A DNA stretch of 64,000 nt from Polaribacter sp. (GTDB lineage: Bacteria; Bacteroidota; Bacteroidia; Flavobacteriales; Flavobacteriaceae). The stretch lies in the NCBI GenBank assembly GCA_029245785.1, contig JAQWOR010000021.1:62001-126000 (forward strand). The letters are read 5' to 3'. Positions 8,502 through 16,844 of the stretch are shown here, one piece after another. A model generated the notes under the pieces. It saw nothing but the letters and a program-made list of their open reading frames with translations. It searched no databases and was not told the DNA's origin. The translations under genes and the position numbers were made by a program. The number at the start of each line of letters is the position of its first letter. The stretch's first letter is position 1.

Positions 8502-8750
8502 ATGTATACCGTTTATGCCATTTCTAGCATCTCTAGAAACTACATATATGTTGGATTGACAAGTAATCTTAACAATCGACTAAACAGGCACTACAAAGGG
8601 TATGAAAAAACTACAAAACCATATCGCCCTTTTAAACTAATTTATTCAGAAGTTTGTGATACAAGACTAGAAGCCAGAGTCCGAGAAAAATATTGGAAAT
8701 CTGGAATTGGCAAAGAAAAATTAAAAATCATTAAGAATACTATGGAGTAA
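8502..8750 (+). CDS. GIY-YIG nuclease family protein, tandem copy 1
   Basis: The protein has 82 residues from MYTVYAISSISRNYIYVG. The GIY and YIG elements appear as TVY (residues 3-5) and YVG (about 16-18), followed by the arginine-bearing helix LNNRLNRHYKGYEKTT and a glutamate in LEARVREKYWKSG, as in one-domain UPF0213/YhbQ-type proteins. A longer frame begins inside tRNA-Leu and is not a plausible protein start. The gene lies 25 bases past the tRNA terminator, in the first of two about 372-bp tandem units. Its target and role are unknown; the context suggests an element tied to the tRNA 3' end. Confidence 0.85.
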   Translation: MYTVYAISSISRNYIYVGLTSNLNNRLNRHYKGYEKTTKPYRPFKLIYSEVCDTRLEARVREKYWKSGIGKEKLKIIKNTME

Positions 8751-8772
8751 TTCGAAACTATTCGACAAATAG

Positions 8773-8820
8773 GTGTGGGCCTGTCTACCGACAGGTAGAT
8801 TCGATTCCCACTCGAGGTAC
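8773..8820 (+). repeat. tRNA-Leu 3' fragment carrying a 20-bp palindromic insert
   Basis: GTGTGGG (8773-8779) and TTCGATTCCCACTCGAGGTAC (8800-8820, read here as two adjoining pieces) are together identical to the T arm and acceptor end of tRNA-Leu. Between them, exactly at the start of the T loop, is a 20-base insert (8780-8799) whose core is CCTGTC-TACC-GACAGG. The copy is followed by a terminator, as in the intact tRNA. Confidence 0.85.
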
Positions 8821-8850
8821 AAAAGCCAGCTCATTTAGAGCTGGTTTTTT
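8821..8850 (+). terminator. Terminator copy with inverted loop
   Basis: The stem AAAAGCCAGCTC pairs with GAGCTGGTTTTTT around the loop ATTTA. Relative to the tRNA-Leu terminator the hairpin tip is exactly inverted (AGCTCTAAATGAGCT became AGCTCATTTAGAGCT). Confidence 0.75.
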
Positions 8851-8873
8851 ATTTAAATCTAAATACCACAAGT

Positions 8874-9122
8874 ATGTATACCGTTTATGCCATTTCTAGC
8901 ATCTCTAGAAACTACATATATGTTGGATTGACAAGTAATCTTAACAATCGACTAAACAGACACTACAAAGGGTATGAAAAAACTACAAAACCATATCGCC
9001 CTTTTAAACTAATTTATTCAGAAGTTTGTAATACAAGAATAGAAGCCAGAGCCCGAGAAAAGTATTGGAAATCTGGAATTGGAAAAGAAAAACTAAAAAG
9101 CATTAAGAATACTATGGAGTAA
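8874..9122 (+). CDS. GIY-YIG nuclease family protein, tandem copy 2
   Basis: This second 82-residue copy differs from copy 1 at only four residues (Asp to Asn, Leu to Ile, Val to Ala, Ile to Ser, all in the C-terminal half). The GIY-YIG elements, arginine helix and glutamate are kept. Start-to-start distance is 372 bases, and the flanks are repeated too, including the tRNA fragment and terminator. Both copies are intact, so either the duplication is recent or both are maintained. Function is unknown beyond the fold. Confidence 0.85.
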   Translation: MYTVYAISSISRNYIYVGLTSNLNNRLNRHYKGYEKTTKPYRPFKLIYSEVCNTRIEARAREKYWKSGIGKEKLKSIKNTME

Positions 9123-9144
9123 TTCGAAACTATTCCACAAATAG

Positions 9145-9192
9145 ATGTGGGCCTGTCTACCGACAGGTAGATTCGATTCCCACCTCGAGTAC
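9145..9192 (+). repeat. Second tRNA-Leu 3' fragment with palindromic insert
   Basis: GATGTGGG is followed by the same 20-base palindromic insert (9152-9171) and a tRNA T-loop/acceptor piece that has drifted (CCCACCTCGAGTAC instead of CCCACTCGAGGTAC). A decayed terminator-like hairpin follows at 9202-9232 (AAAAGCAAGCT against AGCTGGCTTTT). Confidence 0.75.
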
Positions 9193-9292
9193 GAATAAAT
9201 CAAAAGCAAGCTAAAACATAAAGCTGGCTTTTTTGTTTTTGTGAAGTTTTGATTTTCAAAGCGACGCTTTTGGGAAAAAGGACCAAAGGGAG

Positions 9293-9311
9293 TTCATCTC
9301 ACCTCGAGTAC
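9293..9311 (+). repeat. Third, short tRNA-Leu 3' fragment
   Basis: TTCATCTCACCTCGAGTAC aligns with the drifted fragment at 9172-9192 with a few changes and lacks the palindrome. The bases between 9192 and 9293 contain no GIY-YIG frame, so this may be the edge of a deleted unit. Confidence 0.5.
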
Positions 9312-9366
9312 AAAAAAACCTCAACATTTGTGCTGAATTTATTTCAGTATCTGTTGAGGTTTTTTT
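9312..9366. terminator. Bidirectional terminator
   Basis: Fifteen-base arms (9312-9326 and 9352-9366, AAAAAAACCTCAACA and its complement) flank a loop that itself holds a small CTGAA/TTCAG hairpin. T runs follow on both strands. It ends the tRNA/GIY-YIG locus and the convergent glycosidase gene. Confidence 0.82.
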
Positions 9367-9387
9367 TTATTTTGGAGTCCGTTCGCT

Positions 9388-10740
9388 TTAAAACGTGTCT
9401 TTTATCCAATTATACGGCTTGCGTTTTACCCACATGCCTCTTGTAAAATCTGGAAAATCTTGTGGCGCTCCGTTATTTTCTATGGATGCTTCAGAAAGTG
9501 GCGTAATAGCACTCCAAGCAGCTGCATCATAAACATCTAATGGTGGAGCGATCTGTTGTTTTGCAGATTCTACAAAAGCATTGATCACAAAAAAGTCCAT
9601 CCCTCCATGTCCTGCACCTTGTGCGTGTTCTCCGTATTTTTTCCAAAGAGGGTGGTCGTATTTTTTCAACCATTCAGCCGCATCATCCCAACGATGCGGA
9701 TCTGATTTTCCTTCTATATACATTCTATTACCGTCTACTTCCCACAACCCATTTGCGCCTTGCACTCTAAATCCTAAAGAATAAGGTCTTGGCAAATTAC
9801 AATCATGTGTCACAATAATGGTCTCTCCATTAGCTGTTTCTATGGTAGAGGTAATTACATCTCCTTGTTTGAATTTTAATTTGGCATTTGGATGGTCTTT
9901 GCCCCCATGTTTCACAATATAATTGTGCAAGCCAATGCCTTTTGTTGCATTTGATGTTAACGATGTAAATCGATTTCCTCTGTTTACATCACACATCACT
10001 GCCATAGGACCAACTCCGTGTGTTGGATATACATCTGCATTTCTCAACAATGAATGTTGCGTTCTCCAAACAGATTCTGAAATTCCTTTTTCACCAAATT
10101 CTACGCCTTTTCCGTAGGCTGATTTTCCGTCGTTCAATTTCACAAAACGCAAATCATGTTGGTAGCCACATCTAAAATGCACCAATTCTCCAAACACATT
10201 TTGTTTTACCATATTTAAAACCGCCATAATATCTCTACGATAATTCACGTTTTCAAGCAGCATTAAATGTGTTCCTGTTTGCTCATGAGTATTCACTAAA
10301 TCCCAACATTCTTCCATGGTGTTGGCAGCAGAAACTTCTAAACCAGTATATTTTTCTGCCAACATAGCGTCTTTTGCCATGCGTGTATGCCACAACCAAG
10401 GTGTAGAAATGATGACTGCATCTACCTCTTTCAATTCTAATAAATTTCTGTAATCATAGTCGTTACTTCCAAAAACTTTTGGTTTTTTCTGGCCGTATTT
10501 TTCAATGCTATCTAAAGAAAGTTTGATTCGTACCGGATCAATGTCACAAATGGCCGTCACCAAAACATCGTCTCTTTGAAGCACATTATTAAGATGGTTG
10601 GTTCCTCTTAAACCGACTCCAATAAATCCTATTCGTAATTTTTTTGAATCTTTTGCCGCTCCAAATGACACGCTTGGAGACATGGCAATTCCTGTGCCAA
10701 TAATGGCTGATTTTTTGATAAAATCTCTTCTTGAACTCAT
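9388..10740 (-). CDS. GH109-like Gfo/Idh/MocA family protein (probable alpha-N-acetylgalactosaminidase)
   Basis: This 450-residue protein has a twin-arginine type leader (SRRDFIKKSAIIGTG), then an NAD-binding Rossmann fold (RIGFIGVGLRGTNHL, about 36-50). The C-terminal part has features I associate with glycoside hydrolase family 109, which uses tightly bound NAD+ to remove terminal alpha-GalNAc: THGVGPMAVMCDVNRG, GHGGMDFFVINAF and DVYDAAAWSAITPLSE. Export to the periplasm is predicted. It lies 34 bases after the M20 peptidase gene on the same strand. The alternative is another Gfo/Idh/MocA oxidoreductase with an unknown sugar substrate. Confidence 0.75.
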   Translation of the reverse strand: MSSRRDFIKKSAIIGTGIAMSPSVSFGAAKDSKKLRIGFIGVGLRGTNHLNNVLQRDDVLVTAICDIDPVRIKLSLDSIEKYGQKKPKVFGSNDYDYRNLLELKEVDAVIISTPWLWHTRMAKDAMLAEKYTGLEVSAANTMEECWDLVNTHEQTGTHLMLLENVNYRRDIMAVLNMVKQNVFGELVHFRCGYQHDLRFVKLNDGKSAYGKGVEFGEKGISESVWRTQHSLLRNADVYPTHGVGPMAVMCDVNRGNRFTSLTSNATKGIGLHNYIVKHGGKDHPNAKLKFKQGDVITSTIETANGETIIVTHDCNLPRPYSLGFRVQGANGLWEVDGNRMYIEGKSDPHRWDDAAEWLKKYDHPLWKKYGEHAQGAGHGGMDFFVINAFVESAKQQIAPPLDVYDAAAWSAITPLSEASIENNGAPQDFPDFTRGMWVKRKPYNWIKDTF

Positions 10741-10774
10741 GTGTTTGTTTGTTGTTTGTTGTTTGTTATTCTTT

Positions 10775-12082
10775 TTATGATTTTGTATGAATCAATCGAT
10801 AAATTAAAATTGCTGCCCTTTTTGTCAAATCTTTAAAAGTTGTCAAATCCATGCTTTCTCTTGGTGAGTGAGAACCTTTGCCCATCGTTCCTAAACCGTC
10901 TAATCCGTCAACATATTCTGCGACAAAAGAAATATCTCCAGCGCCTCTTTTTGCAGGATCAAATGCTTTAACAGGCCCTTGACCCATATCTTTACTCAGT
11001 TGATCTAACACTTTCAAAACTTTGTAATTTCCTTCAGTAGGCTTCATTGGTGGATACCTTAAATCGAAGCTTATGGCTGCCGTTGTTTTAGGAAGGTTGT
11101 TATTGTTTACAATTGATTTCATTTTTTTGATAGTACCTTCAATTTGTTCATTCGTCAAACACCTAATATCTCCTTGTACAATAGTAGATTGAGGCACAAT
11201 GTTTGTTTTTCCAAAAGTAGTTCCTTTGGCCGTTTTTTTATCAAAATCAATTGAAGTTCCTGCAACAATTGTTGCGGGATTAAATGTTAAATTCTTTTCT
11301 GGAAGCTCCTTGTAAAACGCCGTTAGTATTCTTGACATTTCAAAAATAGCTCCAGCACCTGTGTTTTTAGAAAAAATCCCTGAAGAATGCGCTCTTCTTC
11401 CTGTTGTTTTCAATGTCCAACTTCCAGAGCTTCTTCTTGCTACAGTCGCATAATTTAACCCTGTTGCACTTTCAAAACCTAAGGCAATATCACTTCGTTT
11501 TGCAGCATCTATCAAATCTTTTCTACTAATACTAATTGGGTTCCCTGCCTTTTCTTCATCACCAGTAAATGCAACAATAATTTGTGTGTTTTTTAATGCG
11601 CCTACTTCGTATAATGCCTTTAGTGCTGCATAAATAATAATGTTTCCGCCTTTCATATCATCTACTCCAGGACCATATACAATATCTCCTTCTCTCTTAT
11701 ATTCTTGAAAATCGCTATCTTCTTCAAAAACGGTATCAAGGTGCCCAATGAGTAATAATTTTTTCCCTTCAACGGTTCCTGTGTTTAATTCACAAAATAA
11801 ATGACCAGCTCTGCCCATGCGCTGTGGCATGTCAACCCAAGTAGTTTCAAACCCTATCGATTCAAATTCTGAAGCAAAGATGTCTCCTACTTTTTTAACT
11901 CCTTTTACATTTAACGAGCCGCTATTTATATTGACTACTTTTTCAAGTAGCACTATTGAGGCGGCATTGTTCTGGTCAATTTGAAGGAGCACTTTTTTTT
12001 CAAGGCTTGATAATTGTTGCGCCTGTATGTTTACTAAAAAGGTTAGAAGTACGACTGATAAAATGGCTGTTTTAGTTCTCAT
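10775..12082 (-). CDS. Secreted M20 family metallopeptidase (glutamate carboxypeptidase-like)
   Basis: The protein has 435 residues from an ATG that begins a signal peptide (MRTKTAILSVVLLTFLVNIQ); a 9-codon upstream extension is unlikely. Zinc-site motifs of clan MH are clear: GHLDTVF, GVDDMKGG, and the catalytic/bridging pair GDEEKAGNP. A dimerisation domain separates the halves (GRRAHSSGIF...), and the late GAGDISFV and GKGSHSPRESMDL carry further ligands. It resembles carboxypeptidase G2-type enzymes that release C-terminal glutamate. It is probably transcribed with the downstream GH109-like gene. Confidence 0.85.
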   Translation of the reverse strand: MRTKTAILSVVLLTFLVNIQAQQLSSLEKKVLLQIDQNNAASIVLLEKVVNINSGSLNVKGVKKVGDIFASEFESIGFETTWVDMPQRMGRAGHLFCELNTGTVEGKKLLLIGHLDTVFEEDSDFQEYKREGDIVYGPGVDDMKGGNIIIYAALKALYEVGALKNTQIIVAFTGDEEKAGNPISISRKDLIDAAKRSDIALGFESATGLNYATVARRSSGSWTLKTTGRRAHSSGIFSKNTGAGAIFEMSRILTAFYKELPEKNLTFNPATIVAGTSIDFDKKTAKGTTFGKTNIVPQSTIVQGDIRCLTNEQIEGTIKKMKSIVNNNNLPKTTAAISFDLRYPPMKPTEGNYKVLKVLDQLSKDMGQGPVKAFDPAKRGAGDISFVAEYVDGLDGLGTMGKGSHSPRESMDLTTFKDLTKRAAILIYRLIHTKS

Positions 12083-12254
12083 AAAAAATAATTTGATCTG
12101 CATTTGCAAATTTCGACAGTTGCTAAAGTAACTAATAATATGAATTTAAAAACGTTGGTTTCATTTTTATTTTCCACTTGTTTTTACAAGGAATAAAAAA
12201 ACTCAATACCAACAACAGTTCTTTTTTATATATTTGAAAAATTTATTGATAAAA

Positions 12255-12836
12255 ATGGACGAATTTATTCTCTACTTAAAAATAGGATTTAATCATGTGC
12301 TCGATTTCTCGGCATATGACCATGTGTTGTTTTTAATTGCACTGACCGTAGTGTTTTCTTTTGATCAATTAAAAAAAGTGCTTTGGCTTATTACGCTATT
12401 TACCATAGGGCATTCTATTTCATTGGCATTATCTGCTTACGGAGTTGTTAAGATTGATGTTAGTGTTGTGGAATTTTTAATTCCTGTAACCATTTTTATC
12501 ACTGGCATTTTCAATCTTTCATCCGCAGGAAAGATTGCTTCAATAAAAGAAAACATCAATTTATTTTTTGCCTTATTCTTTGGATTGATTCACGGTTTAG
12601 GTTTCTCTAATTATTTTAGAATGATGATTGGCAAAGAAGAAGACAAGCTAATGCCACTACTAGAGTTTGCTTTAGGAATTGAATTTGCACAAGTAGTTAT
12701 TGTTTTAGGAATACTAGCAACAGGCGCTATTTTACAATCCTTTTTTAAGGTTTCTAAAAGAGATTGGATATTGATCAGTTCATCTATTGTAATTGGATTT
12801 GTAATACCCATGATGATTGCACGTGCTTTTTGGTAA
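12255..12836 (+). CDS. HupE/UreJ family membrane protein
   Basis: This is a 193-residue protein of about six helices. I place the start at ATG 12255 (MDEFILYLKIGFNHVLDFSA); a TTG 21 bases upstream is the alternative. Histidine-bearing motifs GFNHVLD.SAYDHVLFL, TIGHSISLAL and LIHGLGFSN match the HupE/UreJ type often called HupE_UreJ_2, linked in some bacteria to nickel or other metal uptake. No hydrogenase or urease genes are near, so its metal or role is not set by context. Confidence 0.8.
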   Translation: MDEFILYLKIGFNHVLDFSAYDHVLFLIALTVVFSFDQLKKVLWLITLFTIGHSISLALSAYGVVKIDVSVVEFLIPVTIFITGIFNLSSAGKIASIKENINLFFALFFGLIHGLGFSNYFRMMIGKEEDKLMPLLEFALGIEFAQVVIVLGILATGAILQSFFKVSKRDWILISSSIVIGFVIPMMIARAFW

Positions 12837-12878
12837 AAAATTAACGCTTCCTTTTGGTAAAACACCCTACATTCGCAT

Positions 12879-13301
12879 ATGACTAAAAAACAATTAAAAT
12901 ACGACTCCGCTTATTTAAAAATGGCTTTTGAATGGGGAAAATTATCACATTGTGAACGCAAACAAGTTGGTGCACTAATTGTAAAAGATAGAATGATCAT
13001 TTCTGATGGATTTAACGGAACTCCGTCTGGATTTGAAAATTGTTGTGAAGACAAAGAAGGCATGACAAAATGGGAAGTGCTACATGCAGAAGCCAATGCC
13101 ATTTTAAAAGTGGCGTCCTCAACACAATCTTGTAAGGATGCTACGCTATACATTACACTTTCGCCTTGCAAACATTGCAGCAAATTAATTCATCAAGCAG
13201 GAATAGAACGTGTCGTATATGCCAAAGAATACAGAGACCGTTCTGGATTGGATTTTTTAATAAAAGCAGGAGTTGAATTAATGCACCTATCAAATGAATA
13301 A
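12879..13301 (+). CDS. dCMP/deoxycytidylate deaminase family protein
   Basis: This 140-residue zinc deaminase has the catalytic HAEANAI (His ligand and proton-shuttle Glu, about 68-74) and PCKHC (two Cys ligands, about 95-99). The N-terminal motif CERKQVGALIVKDRMIISDGFNGTP is the ComEB/dCMP deaminase signature. It makes dUMP from dCMP. Its end overlaps the S41 peptidase start by 8 bases, so the two are translated from one message. Confidence 0.92.
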   Translation: MTKKQLKYDSAYLKMAFEWGKLSHCERKQVGALIVKDRMIISDGFNGTPSGFENCCEDKEGMTKWEVLHAEANAILKVASSTQSCKDATLYITLSPCKHCSKLIHQAGIERVVYAKEYRDRSGLDFLIKAGVELMHLSNE

Positions 13302-14856
13302 AAACAATCTACCTATCTATTTTTCAATTGCCATTGTTTTTGGAATTTTTGTTGGAAGCTTCTTTCAGTTTAACAAACATACAACGGCGTTGTTTTCTAG
13401 GAAATCCTCCAACGAAATTAAGATAAAACGCTTAATTGATTATATCAAAAGAGATTATGTAGACACGGTCAACACTGATAAATTATTGGACGGAGCCATT
13501 AGGCAAATTTTAGGAAAACTAGATCCGCACTCTGTATACATTCCTAAAGAAAACTTACAAGCTGTTACTGAAAGTATGCAGGGTAATTTTGTTGGAATTG
13601 GTGTTCAATTTAGAGTAATCAAAGATTCTATTACAGTAATTCAACCTATAAAAGGAGGGCCAAGCATCAAAGCGGGCATCAAAGCAGGAGACCGAATTTT
13701 ATTGTCAAATACAGACACGCTTTATAACAACAATTTGACGAACAATCAGATCATGAAGTTCTTAAAAGGACAACCAAAAACCAACATCGACCTGCAGGTT
13801 TACAGAAAAACAAACGACTCTTTATTTACACTAACAATTACTCGAGATAAAGTAGCTATTAAAAGTGTAGATGTTGCCTATATGATTAATGACGCTATCG
13901 GCTATATCAAACTAGACCGTTTTTCTAGAACCACATATACCGAATTTAAAACCGCATTGAACAACTTGTTAAAAAAGGGAATGACAGGCTTGATCTTAGA
14001 CCTTAGAGGAAATGGTGGAGGCTTTATAGAGATTGCCAATAAAATTGTGGATGAATTTTTACAAAATAAAAAACTCATAGTTTTTACTAAAAATAACAAA
14101 GGAGAAGTCAACGAATCTTTCGCCACAAATAAAGGCAGTTTTGAAGAAGGAGGCTTGTATGTTTTAATTGACCAAAATTCAGCTTCAGCTTCAGAAATAG
14201 TTGCAGGTGCATTACAAGACAATGACAGGAGCACAACCATTGGTAGACGCTCTTTTGGGAAAGGGTTGGTACAAGAAGAATTAGATTTAGGAGACGGATC
14301 TGCCGTTCGCTTAACCATTGCTAGATACTATACACCAACAGGACGCTCTATTCAAAAACCATATGTAAAAGGTAAAAAAAACAGGTATTTGAACGAATCT
14401 TTAAACAGACTTCAAAATGGCGAACTAATTTATAAAGACAGTATTAAAACCATTGATTCTTTACAGTTTAAAACACCAAAAGGAAAAATTGTATATGGCG
14501 GCGGAGGCATCATTCCAGATGTTTTTGTTCCGATTGACACAAGCTCTTATTTGAGTAATTTTTATTTTAATTCCATTCAGAATTTTGCTTTTGAGTTTGT
14601 TGACAACAATCGAAAAAAATTAGCTAAAACTCCTATAGATGACTTTATTGAAAACTACAAAACAGAACAAGTGTATGGCAAGTACTTGCAACACATAAAA
14701 GACGTAAACCCTTCTTTTAAAACTAGAAAAACAATTAAAAGATACCTAAAAGCAGCCATTGCAAGTCAATTGTATGGCGATGAAGGTTTTTACAGAATCA
14801 TTCAGGCCAATGACAAAATGCTGCAAAAAGTATTGGAGTTGGAAAGTAGTAATTAA
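13294..14856 (+). CDS. S41 family C-terminal processing peptidase
   Basis: This 520-residue CtpA-type protease has a membrane-anchoring N-terminus (YFSIAIVFGIFVGSFF), a PDZ domain (about 95-190, with GNFVGIGVQF), and the S41 core with the Ser nucleophile in SASASEIVAGA (about 296-300) and the general-base Lys in SFGKGLVQ (about 322). A C-terminal helical extension follows. It degrades or trims periplasmic proteins. It is in an operon with dCMP deaminase (overlap) and lpxH (18 bases to the chosen ATG). Confidence 0.93.
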   Translation: MNKNNLPIYFSIAIVFGIFVGSFFQFNKHTTALFSRKSSNEIKIKRLIDYIKRDYVDTVNTDKLLDGAIRQILGKLDPHSVYIPKENLQAVTESMQGNFVGIGVQFRVIKDSITVIQPIKGGPSIKAGIKAGDRILLSNTDTLYNNNLTNNQIMKFLKGQPKTNIDLQVYRKTNDSLFTLTITRDKVAIKSVDVAYMINDAIGYIKLDRFSRTTYTEFKTALNNLLKKGMTGLILDLRGNGGGFIEIANKIVDEFLQNKKLIVFTKNNKGEVNESFATNKGSFEEGGLYVLIDQNSASASEIVAGALQDNDRSTTIGRRSFGKGLVQEELDLGDGSAVRLTIARYYTPTGRSIQKPYVKGKKNRYLNESLNRLQNGELIYKDSIKTIDSLQFKTPKGKIVYGGGGIIPDVFVPIDTSSYLSNFYFNSIQNFAFEFVDNNRKKLAKTPIDDFIENYKTEQVYGKYLQHIKDVNPSFKTRKTIKRYLKAAIASQLYGDEGFYRIIQANDKMLQKVLELESSN

Positions 14857-14874
14857 TGCCGTTACTTTGTATTG

Positions 14875-15633
14875 ATGATAAACGTCTCTAACAACCAAAA
14901 AATTTACTTTGCTTCCGACCAACATTTTGGAGCTCCAACTCCAGAAGCAAGCCTTCCAAGAGAGCAGAAATTTGTGGCCTGGCTCAATGAGATCAAAGAA
15001 GATGCAGCCGCCATTTTTTTACTGGGCGATTTGTTTGATTTTTGGTTCGAATACAACACCGTAGTTCCGAAAGGTTTTGTACGTGTTCTTGGAAAATTAG
15101 CAGAACTAAAAGATGCTGGAATTCCCATCTATTTTTTTGTAGGCAATCATGACCTCTGGATGACCGATTACTTTGAAAAAGAATTGAACATTCCGGTATA
15201 TCACAAACCCAAAGAATTTACCCTCAACAACAAAACCTTTTTAATTGGCCATGGAGATGGTTTGGGCCCTGAAGACAAAGGATTCAAAAGAATGAAAAAA
15301 GTGTTCACCTTCCCATTATTTCAATGGCTGTTTAAATGGCTACATCCAGACTTGGGAGTAAAATTAGGGCAGTACATGTCCATCAAAAACAAACTGATTT
15401 CTGGCGAAGAAGGCGCACAGTTTTTAGGAAATGAAAACGAATGGTTGGTGCAATACTGCTATCGAAAACTCGAAACAAAACACTATGATTATTTTGTGTT
15501 TGGACATCGACACTTACCCTTAAATATTGAACTGCAAAAAGACAGCAAATACATTAACTTAGGCGATTGGATTTCTTATTTTACCTACGGTGTTTTTGAT
15601 GGTGATGAACTAAAAATAAACACTTATAAATAA
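14875..15633 (+). CDS. lpxH: UDP-2,3-diacylglucosamine diphosphatase (LpxH-like)
   Basis: This is a 252-residue calcineurin-like phosphoesterase. A TTG three bases upstream of ATG 14875 is also possible. The metal-site motifs are all present: SDQHFGA, GDLFDFWFE, GNHDLW, IGHGDGLG and FGHRHLP. In lipid A synthesis LpxH hydrolyses UDP-2,3-diacylglucosamine to lipid X at the inner membrane. Motifs and length fit the Bacteroidetes LpxH form; a related phosphoesterase function cannot be excluded. Confidence 0.85.
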   Translation: MINVSNNQKIYFASDQHFGAPTPEASLPREQKFVAWLNEIKEDAAAIFLLGDLFDFWFEYNTVVPKGFVRVLGKLAELKDAGIPIYFFVGNHDLWMTDYFEKELNIPVYHKPKEFTLNNKTFLIGHGDGLGPEDKGFKRMKKVFTFPLFQWLFKWLHPDLGVKLGQYMSIKNKLISGEEGAQFLGNENEWLVQYCYRKLETKHYDYFVFGHRHLPLNIELQKDSKYINLGDWISYFTYGVFDGDELKINTYK

Positions 15634-15700
15634 GTCGTTTTCACAATATTTTAACCAAATCTTTAACCTTCTTTTAACAAGAAAAAAAAAGCTATTATTG

Positions 15701-15708
15701 TAGTTTTG
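15701..15708 (+). promoter_or_regulatory. Putative promoter of the moxR-bat operon (-7 element)
   Basis: TAGTTTTG matches the Bacteroidetes -7 consensus TAnnTTTG, 36 bases before the moxR ATG. Upstream, TTTAAC occurs three times within 15650-15680, where a -33 region would lie, but a clean TTG at the right spacing is not seen. Confidence 0.45.
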
Positions 15709-15743
15709 TTTTCAATAAATTTTTATCACTATAAATTACCAAC

Positions 15744-16748
15744 ATGGCAGAACAACAAATGAATGTAGATGTAAGAGCAATCAATGAAAAGATTGAAAGA
15801 GAAAGTGCCTTTATAGATATCTTAACCTTAGAAATGAACAAGGTTATTGTAGGTCAAAAAGAAATGGTAGAACGCTTATTAATTGGGCTGCTAGGAAACG
15901 GACATATTTTGTTAGAAGGAGTTCCTGGATTGGCAAAAACATTGGCCATTAACACACTTTCTAAAGTAATTCAGGCTTCGTTTAGCAGAGTACAATTTAC
16001 GCCAGACTTATTACCTGCAGATGTTGTAGGAACTATGATTTACAACATCAAAGAAAATGATTTTTCTATAAAAAAAGGAACTATTTTTGCCAATTTTGTA
16101 TTGGCAGATGAAATTAACAGAGCGCCAGCAAAAGTGCAATCTGCTTTGTTAGAAGCCATGCAAGAACGTCAAATTACCATTGGAGACACCACCTTTAAAT
16201 TAGAGGAGCCTTTCTTGGTAATGGCCACTCAAAACCCAATTGAACAAGAAGGAACCTATCCGTTACCAGAAGCGCAAGTCGATCGTTTTATGCTAAAAGT
16301 GGTAATTGATTACCCGAAAATTGCAGATGAGCAATTGATTATGCGTCAAAATTTAAACAACAGTTTTTCAGAAGTAAACGCTGTTATTTCTGTTGACCAA
16401 ATCCTCAAAGCACGTGAAGTGGTTGATGAAGTGTATATGGATGAGAAGATTGAAAAATACATTCTCGATATTATTTTTGCAACACGGTATCCAGAAAAAT
16501 ACAACTTAGAAAAATTAAAACCACTCATTGGCTTTGGAGCTTCTCCTCGTGGAAGTATCAACTTGGCAAAAGCAGCAAAATGTTATGCGTTTATCAAACG
16601 TAGAGGCTATGTAATTCCAGAAGATGTAAGAGCTGTTGTGTATGATGTGCTAAGACATCGAATCGGAATTACCTATGAAGCTGAAGCAGAAAATATCACG
16701 TCTGTAGATATTATAAACAGCATTATCAACGAAATAGAAGTGCCTTAA
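15744..16748 (+). CDS. MoxR family AAA+ ATPase
   Basis: This 334-residue AAA+ ATPase of the MoxR type has Walker A GVPGLAKT (about 59-66), Walker B with sensor region VLADEINRAPAKVQSALLEA (about 118-137), and the arginine-finger region EAQVDRFMLK. MoxR proteins act as chaperones for VWA-domain proteins, and this one heads the bat operon encoding three such proteins (DUF58, BatA, BatB). A 77-bp inverted repeat lies between it and the next gene. Confidence 0.93.
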   Translation: MAEQQMNVDVRAINEKIERESAFIDILTLEMNKVIVGQKEMVERLLIGLLGNGHILLEGVPGLAKTLAINTLSKVIQASFSRVQFTPDLLPADVVGTMIYNIKENDFSIKKGTIFANFVLADEINRAPAKVQSALLEAMQERQITIGDTTFKLEEPFLVMATQNPIEQEGTYPLPEAQVDRFMLKVVIDYPKIADEQLIMRQNLNNSFSEVNAVISVDQILKAREVVDEVYMDEKIEKYILDIIFATRYPEKYNLEKLKPLIGFGASPRGSINLAKAAKCYAFIKRRGYVIPEDVRAVVYDVLRHRIGITYEAEAENITSVDIINSIINEIEVP

Positions 16749-16754
16749 TCCAAT

Positions 16755-16833
16755 TGTCATTCCTGCTTTGGCAGGAACCCTTATCGATAGCTACTTAAAA
16801 CTTTAAGAGATTCCTGCCAAAGCAGGAATGACA
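16755..16833. repeat. Inverted repeat with TGTCATTCC ends
   Basis: Perfect 23-bp arms (16755-16777 and 16811-16833, TGTCATTCCTGC... inverted) surround a 33-base spacer. Each arm also contains a TTCCTGC/GCAGGAA mini-palindrome. It fills almost the whole 96-base gap between moxR and the DUF58 gene. It is related to the repeat at 37725-37802. Confidence 0.85.
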
Positions 16834-16844
16834 GAAAATAAAAA

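Noticed and set aside
8366..9311. CRISPR-like spacing of repeated tRNA fragments
   Set aside because: Only three unequal copies about 370 and 120 bases apart, with genes between them, and no cas genes.
9249..9446. 65-codon plus-strand ORF after the second tRNA fragment
   Set aside because: It crosses a tRNA fragment, the bidirectional terminator and the 3' end of the glycosidase gene; no family resemblance.
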